Positions 1-10,800 of a DNA stretch of 64,000 nucleotides are shown here, piece by piece. This DNA comes from Kiritimatiellia bacterium. GTDB taxonomy: Bacteria > Verrucomicrobiota > Kiritimatiellia > RFP12 > UBA1067. The position numbers were made by a program, and so were the translations under genes. The stretch is taken from assembly GCA_017405115.1 (NCBI GenBank), contig JAFRBA010000118.1, forward strand, positions 119,876-183,875. The letters are read 5' to 3'. How positions within the stretch are numbered: position 1 is the first letter of the stretch; every line of letters starts with the position of its first letter. The notes under the pieces are model-generated. The model saw only the letters and a list, made by a program, of their open reading frames with translations. It was not told where the DNA came from and ran no database searches.

Positions 1-1
1 C

Positions 2-904
2 GCCCTGCAAGAGATAAACGAGATTGTAAGGCTGTCTTCCTGCAAGCCATCGGTCAAAAGCGCATCTGTAAAGTCCGCCCAGTCGATGGAGGACCTGAAG
101 AACTGGCTCAGTTTCGTCAAGGACGAGATGGGGGCCAACATGCTGACGAAGTCCGAGCTTTCGAGGAGCGCGGCCATTGGGGCTTTGGCGACCGGTCTTG
201 CAGGGATGGGGATCGGCGCTCTCTTCTCTGACAAGAAGAGCAGAAGGAGGAGGATGCTCAAGGGCCTTCTTATAGGCGCCCTTACGGGAGGCATCGGAGG
301 CCCGGCATACGCACAGCTCAGAAAGTACCTTGATGGAATCCCGTTCGACAACTCGAAGTTCGATGCGTCGAAGTTCAAGAAGGGAGACAAGGTGTACATC
401 GGGGTAGGAGGGTCGGCAAACGGAGAGGGACATTCATGGTTCATGCGCAACATGAGGAACGGAGCCGGCGCAGACAGGGTTCTCGCCCTTCGTCACGTCG
501 ACAGGGACAAGCTCGAGAAGGCGTACAAGGATCTTACAGGGAGGGGACTCGACGTGACTGTCGTCGGGCATTCTTCAGGAGGTGCGACTGTTGGACAGTT
601 TCTGAAAAGACACCCTGACGCAAAGGGGCTTATGCTAGACCCTGTCAGCTGGACGGGACGTGGGGTTTCTGACAATGCGGTCGTGTTCACGCCAAATGCA
701 TCCGCACGAAACAACCCGGTGTTCGAGAACATAGTCGCAAAGTACGGCGGCAGGTGGAACTACGAGGGGCCTAACGCGATAATGTACAACGGAGACCACT
801 CAGACAACGGCATATTCACAAAATACATATTCCCGATGATGAATCAGGGTCTTGACCCTAAGGATCTTCTCGGAATGAGGGATTCGATGTTGGCGAAAAA
901 GTAG
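2..904 (+). CDS. alpha/beta-hydrolase-like membrane-anchored protein, 5'-partial
   Basis: The frame is open from the left edge of the window. The first ATG (86) has no Shine-Dalgarno sequence, so the real start probably lies upstream; from ATG 86 the protein has 272 residues. Counting from that Met, two Gly/Ala-rich hydrophobic segments (about 28-47 and 57-76), separated by a Lys/Arg cluster, resemble glycine-zipper membrane segments. The C-terminal part has a nucleophile elbow GHSSGG (Ser163), an Asp in LDPVSWTGR (Asp185) and a late GDH (His238), in the order expected for an alpha/beta-hydrolase catalytic triad. The next gene is a paralogue with the same three motifs. A lipase, esterase or peptidase-like activity on host envelope or virion components is inference. 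It lies next to head and RNA polymerase genes, which suggests a virion protein. Confidence 0.6.
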   Translation, partial: ALQEINEIVRLSSCKPSVKSASVKSAQSMEDLKNWLSFVKDEMGANMLTKSELSRSAAIGALATGLAGMGIGALFSDKKSRRRRMLKGLLIGALTGGIGGPAYAQLRKYLDGIPFDNSKFDASKFKKGDKVYIGVGGSANGEGHSWFMRNMRNGAGADRVLALRHVDRDKLEKAYKDLTGRGLDVTVVGHSSGGATVGQFLKRHPDAKGLMLDPVSWTGRGVSDNAVVFTPNASARNNPVFENIVAKYGGRWNYEGPNAIMYNGDHSDNGIFTKYIFPMMNQGLDPKDLLGMRDSMLAKK

Positions 905-919
905 AAACGGAGAATTATC

Positions 920-1744
920 ATGGCGACTTGGAGAGATTTTGCGTCGATCGACATGAAGAAGATGGCTGGTGCAAATGCAGTTCCAGTTTCCGTCGGATAC
1001 CAGAGAAACGGGAAGGCATACTCAGTTTCGGATCCTGAAGCTTTTACAGGATCAAGAAGGATGAATTACGGTGCCGGCGCAACGATCGGAAAACCGCCTC
1101 CGTCTAAAACGTGGATGGGGATGCGGACATACGACCTGAGCGACGAGGCGAAGAAGTATCCGGATGATGAGAGCGACCCGTACTACCACAACATCCTCGT
1201 TGGCGGTGCGAACGCTGCAGGGAAGGGATTTACGGCGCTCAGCGCACTTCCTTTCGGCGTGCTCGCAAAAGGAGACAACAAGGAGCTTTTCAGAAACGGA
1301 GAGATAGACAAGATCAGGGCCGCGATCGAAAGGGCCCAGAGGGAAAAGAAGAACGTCAGGGTCATCGGGCACAGCTGGGGAGGATCCGATGTCGCAAGGA
1401 TGGCGAAGGACTATCCAGAAGTTCAGTTCTTCGCCCTCGATCCAGTATCTTGGACCGGAAGGATCAAGAGGCTGCCGAAAAACCTGACAATAGTCAGGCC
1501 GGACGGAAGCATGAACGGATTCGACCTTCCGCGCGGAGCTCAGGTTTTCGGAGGGCAGTGGCCGAAGATACAAGAAGGAGAAGGCTCGACAGTTACGATT
1601 CCTGGAGACCATGTAGCCGGATACGGGACTTGGCTCACGAGGATGAACAGGGAGGTACGCGAAGCAAGGCTGGCTCAGCAGAAGAGACAGGAGCTTCTCC
1701 GCGGCCTTGCCGCAAGAGGAAAGCCGGAACCTGCAAAGCCGTGA
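920..1744 (+). CDS. alpha/beta-hydrolase-like protein, paralogue of the preceding gene
   Basis: A 274-residue protein. The ATG at 920 is 15 bases after the previous stop and follows a CGGAGA element. It shares with its upstream neighbour a GHSWGG elbow (Ser152), the LDPVSWTGR block (Asp174) and a GDH motif (His231), consistent with a complete Ser-Asp-His triad. It lacks the two hydrophobic N-terminal segments of its neighbour and instead begins with a short basic/amphipathic segment (WRDFASIDMKKMAG). That segment resembles the N-termini of other predicted head proteins in the window, for example the gene at 11459. The C-terminus is charged and probably helical. The substrate is unknown. Tandem duplication followed by divergence is the simplest explanation for the pair. 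Confidence 0.6.
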   Translation: MATWRDFASIDMKKMAGANAVPVSVGYQRNGKAYSVSDPEAFTGSRRMNYGAGATIGKPPPSKTWMGMRTYDLSDEAKKYPDDESDPYYHNILVGGANAAGKGFTALSALPFGVLAKGDNKELFRNGEIDKIRAAIERAQREKKNVRVIGHSWGGSDVARMAKDYPEVQFFALDPVSWTGRIKRLPKNLTIVRPDGSMNGFDLPRGAQVFGGQWPKIQEGEGSTVTIPGDHVAGYGTWLTRMNREVREARLAQQKRQELLRGLAARGKPEPAKP

Positions 1745-1751
1745 CTATTTT

Positions 1752-1760
1752 TGATATAAT
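1752..1760 (+). promoter_or_regulatory. extended -10 promoter element TGATATAAT
   Basis: A perfect TATAAT with an extended TGn lies 8 bases after the stop of the second hydrolase gene. No good -35 is seen at 16-18 bases. A 23-base near-perfect palindrome follows at once (1763-1785). The same TGnTATAAT arrangement recurs at least five more times in intergenic positions of this window. Confidence 0.6.
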
Positions 1761-1762
1761 AA

Positions 1763-1785
1763 TTCCATTGTTGTCAACAATGGAA
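1763..1785 (+). promoter_or_regulatory. 23-bp palindrome just downstream of a -10 box (operator or 5' hairpin)
   Basis: Arms TTCCATTGTTG (1763-1773) and CAACAATGGAA (1775-1785) are perfect inverted repeats separated by one T. The element starts 2 bases after the TATAAT, so it spans the expected transcription start. It could be a binding site for a dimeric repressor, or it could form a hairpin at the 5' end of the transcript. There is no T-run after it, so it is not a typical terminator. Confidence 0.55.
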
Positions 1786-1795
1786 GCGTCATGGA

Positions 1796-2146
1796 ATGAA
1801 GTCTCGTGAAGACAGGCTGCGCGCACTCGAAAAGCTCGCCTACGGCATCGCGCCAACGGCGTGGAACCCGACAGTCGGCTTCAGCAACCCGAAGCCGACC
1901 GTTGGAAGCGTCCTTGACGCGATCGGCGTCGCACAGGCACGCGGAATAGGGACGCAGGGAGAGCGCACGGACGCCTTCGGGCGCATCATCAACTCCGGCC
2001 TTGAGAACACGTCTCCTGCCGGAAACGCGATCCGGATGATCGGCGGCGGCATTCTCGGAAGGGCGATAACAGGCGCGTTCACGAACAATTCGTTCCTCAA
2101 GGGACTCGGTGCCGGGTTCGGCGCCGTGGCCGCATCCAACAGGTAG
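1796..2146 (+). CDS. small Gly-rich protein of unknown function
   Basis: A 116-residue protein starting at ATG 1796, just after the promoter/palindrome element. The ribosome binding site is weak. The N-terminus (REDRLRALEKLAYGIAPTAW) resembles that of the protein at 25180 (ISALEKLAQASPPTDF), suggesting a shared short targeting element. The C-terminal half is Gly/Ala-rich (IGGGILGRAITGAF, LKGLGAGFGAVAAS), like a glycine zipper or short membrane-inserting segment. I do not recognise a family. Its position among predicted head-associated genes suggests an internal virion protein. Confidence 0.55.
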   Translation: MKSREDRLRALEKLAYGIAPTAWNPTVGFSNPKPTVGSVLDAIGVAQARGIGTQGERTDAFGRIINSGLENTSPAGNAIRMIGGGILGRAITGAFTNNSFLKGLGAGFGAVAASNR

Positions 2147-2168
2147 GTACTTAACATCGGAGGAAGAG

Positions 2169-2654
2169 ATGGTAGAGAAGATCCTTGGAAAGAGACAGGC
2201 GGACGACATATTCTTCTCCGCGTTCCTGACCGGTCTGATGACCGAGAAGCAGGCAGACTGCGTCATTAGGAAGATGGAGAAGAGGTCTTTCGACGTCATG
2301 AAGTTCCTCGGCGGCCTGTACAAGGGGACGGTCGGCGCAGCGAAGAGCACGATCAGCGCGATCCCGCCGACGATCGGATGGACCGCGGCCCTTGGCGGAG
2401 CAACCGGCGTGCTCGGGGCGACGGCATACGACGTCCTGAAGGAGAGGCTGTCAGGCGAAGACCCTGAGACTAAGTTCAGCAACGAAGTCGAGGCCATGTA
2501 CGCGAACAAGAAGCGCGAGCTCGACGACGCGCGGTGGATGGACAGGGTCAGGGGAATGAGGGACGAGCTCAAGCGAGGTTACAAGAAGATGACCCCGAAG
2601 GAGTACCGCAAGAAGTACGACGAGCTCATGGAAGCTCTTGACGAGAGGGCCTGA
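2169..2654 (+). CDS. hypothetical virion-associated protein with one hydrophobic segment
   Basis: A 161-residue protein. I chose ATG 2169 because GGAGGAAG lies 5-11 bases upstream; an in-frame upstream extension overlaps the previous gene and has no ribosome binding site. A hydrophobic, Gly/Ala-rich stretch (WTAALGGATGVLGATAYDVL) lies in the middle. The C-terminal third is highly charged and helical, rich in Lys, Arg, Asp and Glu. No family was recognised. It is tightly packed with the downstream genes at 2657 and 3054, probably in one operon. Confidence 0.6.
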   Translation: MVEKILGKRQADDIFFSAFLTGLMTEKQADCVIRKMEKRSFDVMKFLGGLYKGTVGAAKSTISAIPPTIGWTAALGGATGVLGATAYDVLKERLSGEDPETKFSNEVEAMYANKKRELDDARWMDRVRGMRDELKRGYKKMTPKEYRKKYDELMEALDERA

Positions 2655-2656
2655 AG

Positions 2657-3064
2657 ATGTCTGGAATAGCTTCAATGGCGCTCCCTGGAAGAATCCCGGT
2701 GTCCGGATCAGGAAGGGACATCACGCCCGAATCGCTCTTCAGCAGCCCGCAGGAGCGCGCGATGTACCAGCGCCTGCTCGACGCGAGGATGGGAATAGGG
2801 CCGGCACCGGACGTCAAGGTCAACAAGGTATCCGTGAGGATATTCGACTTCTCGGACCAGAAGCAGGTCGAGGAATACGAGAAGCTGTGGGCGGAGCTTC
2901 TGGAGAAGACGGCCCGGAACGAGGTCATCGTCGAGGCCCAGAAGGATCTCGTGAGGAGAAAGGACGGGACATCCTACTGGATGAAGTATGTCGAGTACGT
3001 CGAATTCGGCGAATCGTCAAAGTCAAACGATCATGACGGGAAGGACGTAAAAAATGGCAAATGA
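2657..3064 (+). CDS. hypothetical protein
   Basis: A 135-residue soluble-looking protein beginning 2 bases after the previous stop, with a purine-rich GAGAGGG upstream. The first third is low-complexity and Pro/Gly/Ser-rich. The middle has a predicted helix (EEYEKLWAELLEKTARNEVI). It ends with an acidic and basic tail. The last 11 bases overlap the next gene (ATG 3054), a sign of translational coupling. No recognised domain. Confidence 0.6.
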   Translation: MSGIASMALPGRIPVSGSGRDITPESLFSSPQERAMYQRLLDARMGIGPAPDVKVNKVSVRIFDFSDQKQVEEYEKLWAELLEKTARNEVIVEAQKDLVRRKDGTSYWMKYVEYVEFGESSKSNDHDGKDVKNGK

Positions 3065-4868
3065 CATGAAAAAGAAGGCGATGAGCGAGGCGGAGCGCCA
3101 GAAATACGTGAAGGCCGCGATAGTCGCCGCGATCGGATCGGCCGGAATCGGCGCGCTCGTGAGGAGCCTGAAGGCGAAGAGCGACAGGAGCAAGGCCCTT
3201 GACGTCGACTCGTCTAAGAACGCGATCATCGTCCCGATCAAGAAAAGCAAGTTCGTCGAGGGGCTCCCGACCCCTGACGAGTTCGCAGCGTCAAAGAAGG
3301 AGCAGAAGACGCCTTCCCAGCCGAAGCTTGAACAGGCTCCTTCGTTCGCTTCCATGGATCCTTCCGACATCGCCGCGCGCAAGAAGGAGATACTGCGCGG
3401 AAGGAAGGTCGATTTCTTCGGGAAGAGGGCTGCCGTCAATGCCGCACAGCCGGAGAAGAAGGACGGAGGAGAAGGACCGAAGAAGGGAGAAGAGGTCGTT
3501 TCGGAGGAGAAGATAGACGGACGCGTCGTTCTCAGGGGACAGGACGGCAAGTTCGTGAGCCCTACCGATCCTGTTGCGGTCCAGCAGGTCGAGAAAGATG
3601 CCGGCATGGGGATCTGGGACACGCTAACGAACCCAGGAAAGGCACTTGGTAAGGCTTGGGACGCCGCGAAGGAGCGTCCGGTCATACTTACTGCGGGAGC
3701 GCTCGGGAGCATCTATCTCGCCGCGAAGATCTCGGACGCGATCAACGAGAGCCGGAGGAAGCACGCAAAGCAGAGGCTTGACGGCGCCCGCGAACGCTAC
3801 GTTGAGCTGCTCGAGGAGGATAACGAGAAGAAGGCGTTCGACATGGACGTTCCGGAGACCGCAGGAACGGTTCTAGGAACCGCGTTCATCGTCCCGATGG
3901 CTCTCACCGCGCTCGTCACCAACAAGATCATCTCCAACAGGAACGCCGAGAAGAAGAAGGCGAAGGAGATGTCCGACAGCTATCCGGATGACCCCGTCGT
4001 GCTCTACAAGACGTCCGAGGCGAAGGAGGTGCGGATCTCTCCGGATACAGCAGTCGCGGCGATCATGTTCAAGGTCGCCATGATGGAGGCCGCAGAGAAC
4101 CAGTCTGAATGCGCGTTCCTCGGCAAGGAGGCACAGTTCGGTGGATGGGCGAACAAGCTTCGAGAAGGAGTCAAGTCGGTCGTAGACAATACGAAGCAGA
4201 AGTTCGAAATCAGCGACGCAGACGCCTCCGACATGGTCCTCGGCATGATGGAGGATCCGAAAAATTCCGGATATGTCCTTAACATGGTAAAGGCGCGAGA
4301 GGCGAACGACCAGCAAGGAATGCAGAATGCGTTCATGGACATGGCCAAGAAGAACTTCGACCCGAAGAAACCAGACATGAGGTTCGCGCAGCTCGCCATG
4401 ACGTACGGAAACGACCCTGCAAGGCAGAAGAAGCTGATGGACTCAGTCCTGACGAGCAACAGGATGCAGGACCTGATGGTCGACAGGTTCACGAACGAGA
4501 AGTACAAGGACACGTTCGGGGCCTACAAGGACGAGCTCATGGCGAAGAGGATGGGACTCCAGCCTGGCGGCATTCTCGCGAATATCGTCTCGTGGTTCTT
4601 GAACGCGACCGGCCTCGGGAACCATCTCGTCAAGAGCCAGATGTACGACAAGTTCAAGGGTTTCCGCGACCAGGCGGCCCAGAACGCGGCAGCAGCCAAG
4701 AAACAGGTCGCAGGAACTGCTGGAGCTGCTCCTGTCGCGACTCCTCCGCCTGCGGCGCAGACAGCCCCGGTCCAGAATCCTGCCGTCGTTCCTTCTCCCG
4801 TTCCTCAGGTTAATCCGCCTACCGGAACTGAGACGAACAACGTCGTAAACGTGTCGGCTCCCGCATGA
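3054..4868 (+). CDS. large predicted membrane-interacting virion protein
   Basis: A 604-residue protein overlapping the upstream gene. The N-terminus is basic (MANDMKKKAMSEAERQ) and is followed by an Ala/Gly/Ile hydrophobic segment (about 21-38). Two more hydrophobic segments lie near residues 210-226 and 272-292. Between them are charged, Lys/Glu-rich stretches, and the C-terminal 70 residues are an Ala/Pro/Val-rich disordered tail. The middle C-terminal half is helical with many Met and Lys residues. This pattern is common in phage inner-head or injected proteins, but no family was identified. It directly precedes the RNA polymerase gene and is probably co-transcribed with it. Confidence 0.6.
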   Translation: MANDMKKKAMSEAERQKYVKAAIVAAIGSAGIGALVRSLKAKSDRSKALDVDSSKNAIIVPIKKSKFVEGLPTPDEFAASKKEQKTPSQPKLEQAPSFASMDPSDIAARKKEILRGRKVDFFGKRAAVNAAQPEKKDGGEGPKKGEEVVSEEKIDGRVVLRGQDGKFVSPTDPVAVQQVEKDAGMGIWDTLTNPGKALGKAWDAAKERPVILTAGALGSIYLAAKISDAINESRRKHAKQRLDGARERYVELLEEDNEKKAFDMDVPETAGTVLGTAFIVPMALTALVTNKIISNRNAEKKKAKEMSDSYPDDPVVLYKTSEAKEVRISPDTAVAAIMFKVAMMEAAENQSECAFLGKEAQFGGWANKLREGVKSVVDNTKQKFEISDADASDMVLGMMEDPKNSGYVLNMVKAREANDQQGMQNAFMDMAKKNFDPKKPDMRFAQLAMTYGNDPARQKKLMDSVLTSNRMQDLMVDRFTNEKYKDTFGAYKDELMAKRMGLQPGGILANIVSWFLNATGLGNHLVKSQMYDKFKGFRDQAAQNAAAAKKQVAGTAGAAPVATPPPAAQTAPVQNPAVVPSPVPQVNPPTGTETNNVVNVSAPA

Positions 4869-4884
4869 GAGAGGTCTTGAGACA

Positions 4885-7800
4885 ATGACCCTCACGGAAG
4901 CCATAACGAACATGTTCTCGAAGCGGGCGTCATCTCCCGCTCAGAGGGCAGTTGACGCCGGCGCGCCAAACGCGGCAGAGGACCCGACTGAAGGCCAGAA
5001 GCGCGTAGGGAACTACCGGAAGGTGCACTTGAGCATTGACGGGTTCAGCGTCTCGATCGAGAACCCGAAGGGGTCGTATAGGTCTGGAACCACACCTGAT
5101 GGAGTAAAGTGGCGGAACATGCTCGCGTGCGACTACGGAGACATACGCGGGACAGAGGGTACTGATGGCGATCCAGTCGACATCTACCTGTCCGACCACC
5201 CAGATAAGGGAGCCGTGTTCGTCATCGACCAGATCGACCCGAAGACCAAGAAGTTCGACGAGCACAAGGTCATGTACGGGTTCGACAGCGTGGAGGACGC
5301 AAAGAAGACGTACTTGGCGTGCTACCAGAAGGGCTGGGGCGGACTCGGCTGGATCACGCCGGTCACGAAGGCTGAGTTCCGGAAGTGGATCGACTCGTCA
5401 GGGCGCAAGACGAAGCCGTTCCACGAGTACGCGTCCGTCAAGCCGATCGTCGACCCGATCAAGGTCAAGGCGGCAGCGGCGAAGGACGACGATGATGGGC
5501 TTCCTCCTGGAGTCAAGATCCGCTCGTTCATCGATGCGCCGGCTACACGTACGGCCATCATGGACAACGTCCTTGAGGCGGTCAAGAACCGCTTCCCGAT
5601 CGAGGACGACGACGTGCGCCTGGAGCTGAAGGACGTCAAGTACGAGGGTCCGACATCCTACACGCTCGAACAGCAGAAGCAGGCCCTCCTCGGAAACCGT
5701 CGCCTCGGCTGCAGCATTGCTGGCACATGGCGCCTCACGGACAAGAAGACCGGCCAAGTGCTCGACGAGCGCCGCGACGGCATAATCCGCGTTCCCTACT
5801 ACACCGACCGCGGCACGATCATCAACAACGGCAACGAGTACACCGTCATTTCGCAGGCCCGACTCTCTCCTGGCGTCTACGTGCGCCGCAAGCAGAACGG
5901 CGAGCTCGAGTCACAGTTCAACGTGGCGAACGGCCTCGGGTTCCGCATCGGCCTCAACAAGGAGACCGGCGCGCTTAACATGAGCGTCGGACAGGGACAC
6001 GTCCCGCTCTATCCGATCCTCCGCGCCATGGGCGTGTCCGACGAGGACATCCGGAAGTCTTGGGGAAACGAGGTCACGACGGTCAACGCAGGAAAGTTCG
6101 ACCCGCGGGCTATCGAGAAGGTGTACGCACGCTACGCCGGCCGCAAGGCAGACCCTAACCTTCCTCCTACTGAGAAGGCCAAGTTCGTTAGCGAGGCGCT
6201 TGCCGGCAGCGGGCTCGACCCTGACGTCGTCGTCCGTACTCTCGGCCTTGAGAACGTGACGGGCGTGACGGGACAGGTCATGCTCCGCGCGGCCCAGAAG
6301 CTCCTCAACATCAACCGCGGCGCCGAAGACCCGGACGAACGCGACAACCCTCGGTTCAGCAGGTACTATGGCGTAGAGGACATGATGCGCGAGCGCATAG
6401 ACAAGGACGCCGGCCGTCTCACGAAGTCCATGCTGTTCCGCGCCAAGCGCGACCGATCGCTTGCCCGAATCGGACGTAACGCCTTGGCGCCGTACCTTGA
6501 CACGTTCCTCTCCGGATCAGGACTTGCCATGCCTGGCGAGGAGGCGAACCCTCTCTCGATACTCACGCAGCAGTCCCGCATCACGCGCCTCGGAGAGGGC
6601 GGAATCTCGTCTCCAGACCTCGTGACGCCAGAAGCCCGCAACGTGCAGGGCGACTACCTCGGCTACGTGGACTTCATCAGCGGCCCGGAGTCGTTCGGAA
6701 TCGGCATCGACGTGCGCGCGGCACTCGGCACCATGAAGGGGAGCGACCACCGACTCTACAACAAGATGATGGACCTACGAACGGGAAAGACCCGCTACGT
6801 GGCCCTCGACGACGCGGCATCTCATACCGTGGCCTTCCCAGGACAGGATCCGAAGGCCCCGAGGCTCTACGCGATGCGCAAGGGTGTCCCAACTATGGTG
6901 CCTCGCGACGAGGTGGACTATATGGTGCCTGGATTCGGTAACACCGTGTCTATGGGTATCAACATGACGCCTATGCCCACGGCTGTTCAGACCAACCGCA
7001 TGTTCTACAGCTCGAAGTTCTGGGACCAGTACCTCCCGCAGAAGGAGGGGGAAGTTCCTCTCGTCGACAGCCTGATGGACGACGGAAAGACTACCTACAG
7101 CGAGTTCTACGGACGCAAGGTCGGATGCCTGACGGCGCCTTTTGCCGGCACGGTGATCAAGGCTAACGACAAGGAGATCGTCGTCAAAGGGAAAGACGGA
7201 CAGACTCATACTGCAAGTCTGGTGAAGGGTCTTCCATTTAACCGGATGACGAGCATAACGTACAATTCTCGGGTGAAGAAGGGCGACGTTGTCGACGAGG
7301 GTTCGATATTGGCGAACTCTAACTTCACTGACGCGAAGACCGGCGCCATGAACATTGGGCGCAACCTGAAGGTGGCTGTCCTGCCGGCTCCGGAAGGCGT
7401 ATCGTCGTACGAAGACGCTATCGTAATCTCGGAATCGGCCGCAAAGAAGCTTGCGACGTCAAGGACATACGGATACGAGCAGGATACGAAGGAAGGCGTC
7501 AAGGTCTCCAGAAACAAGTACCTTGCAGCGTTCCCAAAGGCGTACACGAAGGCTCAAGCAGACACGATTGACGACAATGGCGTGGTAAAGGTCGGGACGG
7601 TGCTGCATCGAGATGACCCGATGATTCTTGCGATCGGCCCGAAGATGCTGTCTGCAGAGGACGCTCAGCTTGGAAAACTGTCAAGCGTTCTTAGGAACGC
7701 GCTAACCGACAAGTCTCAGAAGTGGGAGCATGACTGGCCAGGCGTCGTCACTGATGTTGTGGCCGGACCTCATGGCGTAAAGGTTCTTGTGAACAGCGAC

Positions 7801-10800
7801 CCGCCAGTTAAGATTGGCGACAAGTTGGCGCCAGAGCATTCCCTCAAGGGAGTTGTAGGCGGCATCATACCTGACGACAAGATGCCTCGCGACGCGACAA
7901 CGAACGAACCGTATGATATGCTGATGAACCCGATGGGGTTCCTGTCCCGAGTGGCACCGGCGCAGATCATGCTCATGAACCTGGCCAAGATCGCCAAGAA
8001 GACCGGTCAGCAGATTCGCCTTCCTCAGAATCCTCCTCCTGAAGGATGGCTTGAGTGGACTGAGCAGAAGATGAAAGAGGCCGGTGTCAGCCCGACCGCA
8101 GACGTGTTCGATCCGCAGACAGGTCGTACCATAAAGAACGTTGGAGACGGGTACGCCTACATAAAGGCGTTTCATCATCTTGCCGAAAAGAAGTATTCGG
8201 CCAGAGGCGTCGAAGGTGCCTACACGCAAGACGAGCAGCCGGCAAAGGGAGGCGTAGAAGGCGCGAAGCGCATTTCCGGCTTCGATAACCTTGCACTCCT
8301 GTCGCACGGTGCTACTGAGGTAATCAAGGACTCAATGACAACCCGTGGACAGATGAACGACGAGTACTGGCGCCGGTACAGGCTTGGTCTTCCAGTCGAA
8401 GAGCCAGGCGTTCCGTTCATATACAAGAAGTTCATCAATACGCTCAAGGCCGGCGGCGTCAACGTCGTCGAGAAGGGAGACGTGACGTCGATCATGCCGC
8501 AGACGGACGCGGACATCGACGAGCTCGCGCAGGGCCGCGTCCTCGAGACGTCGCAGATGGTCGATTCGGACTTCCAGCCGGTCAAGGGAGGTATGTTCGA
8601 TCTTGGCAAGACCGGTGGCATGGGAGGTAATCGCTGGAGCATGATCACGCTTCCGGAGGCGGTTCCGAACCCGATGATGGAAGATCCTGTTCGCCGTGTT
8701 CTTGGTCTGACAGCTAAAAAAATGGAGGCCATCCTGTCTGGGAGAGAAGAGCTCAACGGAAAGACAGGGGGAGACGCGATCAAGGACGCGCTCTCGAAGA
8801 TCAACGTCGATGCGGAGATCGAGAAGGCTCGAGCGGAGATCAAGAACAGGCGAGGTTCACAGAGAGATAACGCGATAAAGGTACTTGGATACCTTAAGGC
8901 CGCGAAGGAGATGGGGAAGAAGCCAGAGGAATGGATGATTTCACGGGTTCCTGTCCTTCCTCCAATGTTTAGACCTGTCGCAAAGATGGGAGACGTGGCG
9001 CTCGTTCCGGACATGAACGAGCTCTACAAGGACCTCATAGAGATGAAGGACAACTACGAGGCCTTGGCGAAGGAGTTGCCGGCATCTGCTCTGGCGGACG
9101 AGCGTCTTGCCGTTTACGGCGCCGTGAAGGCCGCATACGGACTTGGCGACCCGATAACAGCTGAAGGCCGAGCAAAGAACCTCAAGGGGGCTATCAGGCA
9201 GATCATCGGGACTGTTCCGAAGTTCGGCATGTTCCAGTCAAAGGTCATATCGAAGACTCAGGATTCAGTTGGACGCTCCGTTACCATCCCAGACAAGAAT
9301 CTGGACATGGACCAGATCGGCATACCAGAGGACATGGCATGGGAGATGTACAAGCCGCATGTCGAGAGAAAGCTCATCCAGAGGGGCTATTCTCCCGTTA
9401 TGGCAAAGGACATGCTTGAGAAGAGAACTCCGACCGCAAGACACCTCCTTGAAGACGCGATGGAAGAGAGACCGGTCCTTATGGACAGGGCTCCGACATG
9501 GCACAAGTTCAACATTCTGGCCTTTCATCCTCACATCGTAGAAGGCAGGTCTATACACGTTTGCCCGCTCATCGACAGTGGCTACAATATGGATCACGAC
9601 GGGGACGAGTGCCGTAGTCCATATATCACGACACTTATAGATGATAACTTTTTTAATACTTTGGCTATTGACGATGACACGGATGAGTGCTATAATCCTT
9701 GTATAACAAAACAGGTTATAAAGGATAGAGCAATGAGAAAAGATTCTGTAGTTGTTAACGGCAATCTTGTCAAAGGTACTGTAGTCAGTCTTAGGTGGGA
9801 CGAATTCCCACACTATGACAATCCTACATTGAACAATCATCCTAATGCAAATTTCTACCTTGTTCCAGAAGGTATATTCGTTCGTGCGTACGACGAGATT
9901 ACGGGAAATACTATTTGGGCGCCTGTTAAGTATTGGTCGCACCACGGTGTGAACCAGAAGCTTGAAATTATTACGGTAAATCTTTCAAGCGGACGGCAGA
10001 TTCTGACTGACGACGATCCTCGTGGTGTTTATGGAATAGACCCTGAGACCATGGAGTTTGGACGTTGGCGTCCCTCTGAATCTATCGGCAAATTCGTACC
10101 TAGATGCATAAAAGACGACTCCGTAACAAATGTCGTTGAAAAGGTTTCTCGCTCAGAATACTCTGGCGGCAGACTGGCTGGAGACATGAGCGTAGACCGT
10201 GAATCAGGATGGTTCCTTGGTGCTATGATCGGCGACGGATGGAATACCATTGACAAGGGCAAGAGCGTTAACGTGTGCTTCTGCTACGACAAGAACTATA
10301 ATGACATTGGAAATAGGTTCAAGAAAACCCTGTGCCATGCTCTTTATGATGACAATGATGCTACGTTTGGCATTGTTTCACACGAGGCGGCAAAAGAGCC
10401 TAACAGGTATGGTGACTGCATAACAATACGCCATGCGAGCTGTGCAGCGGGAGAGTTTATCGACAATGTCATTGGCCATGGCGCAGAGAACAAGCATCTC
10501 CCTCCGTTCTGGCAGAACACGTCAAAGGAATTTAGGCTTGGGCTTTTTGAGGGATTGATGGATACAGATGGAACCGTGTCTCTGACAAAGGCGAAGATCA
10601 AAAAGAATAGGCAGTTGGTGTGCAACTACACAAGCGTGTCTATGACCCTTGCAACAGAGGTTCAGTATTTGTGCCGCACCCTTGGGATAGATTCTAAACT
10701 CACAACGCAGAAGACGCCGGCTGGTGGTAAATGTTGGCAGGTTTCGATCTCTACAAAGAATCTAAAGTCCCTAGGTCTTAAGCTATACTCTCCAAAGAAG

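Noticed and set aside
9686..9700. TATAAT-like sequence inside the intein
   Set aside because: It lies in coding AT-rich DNA and has no -35, no following start codon and no extended TG.
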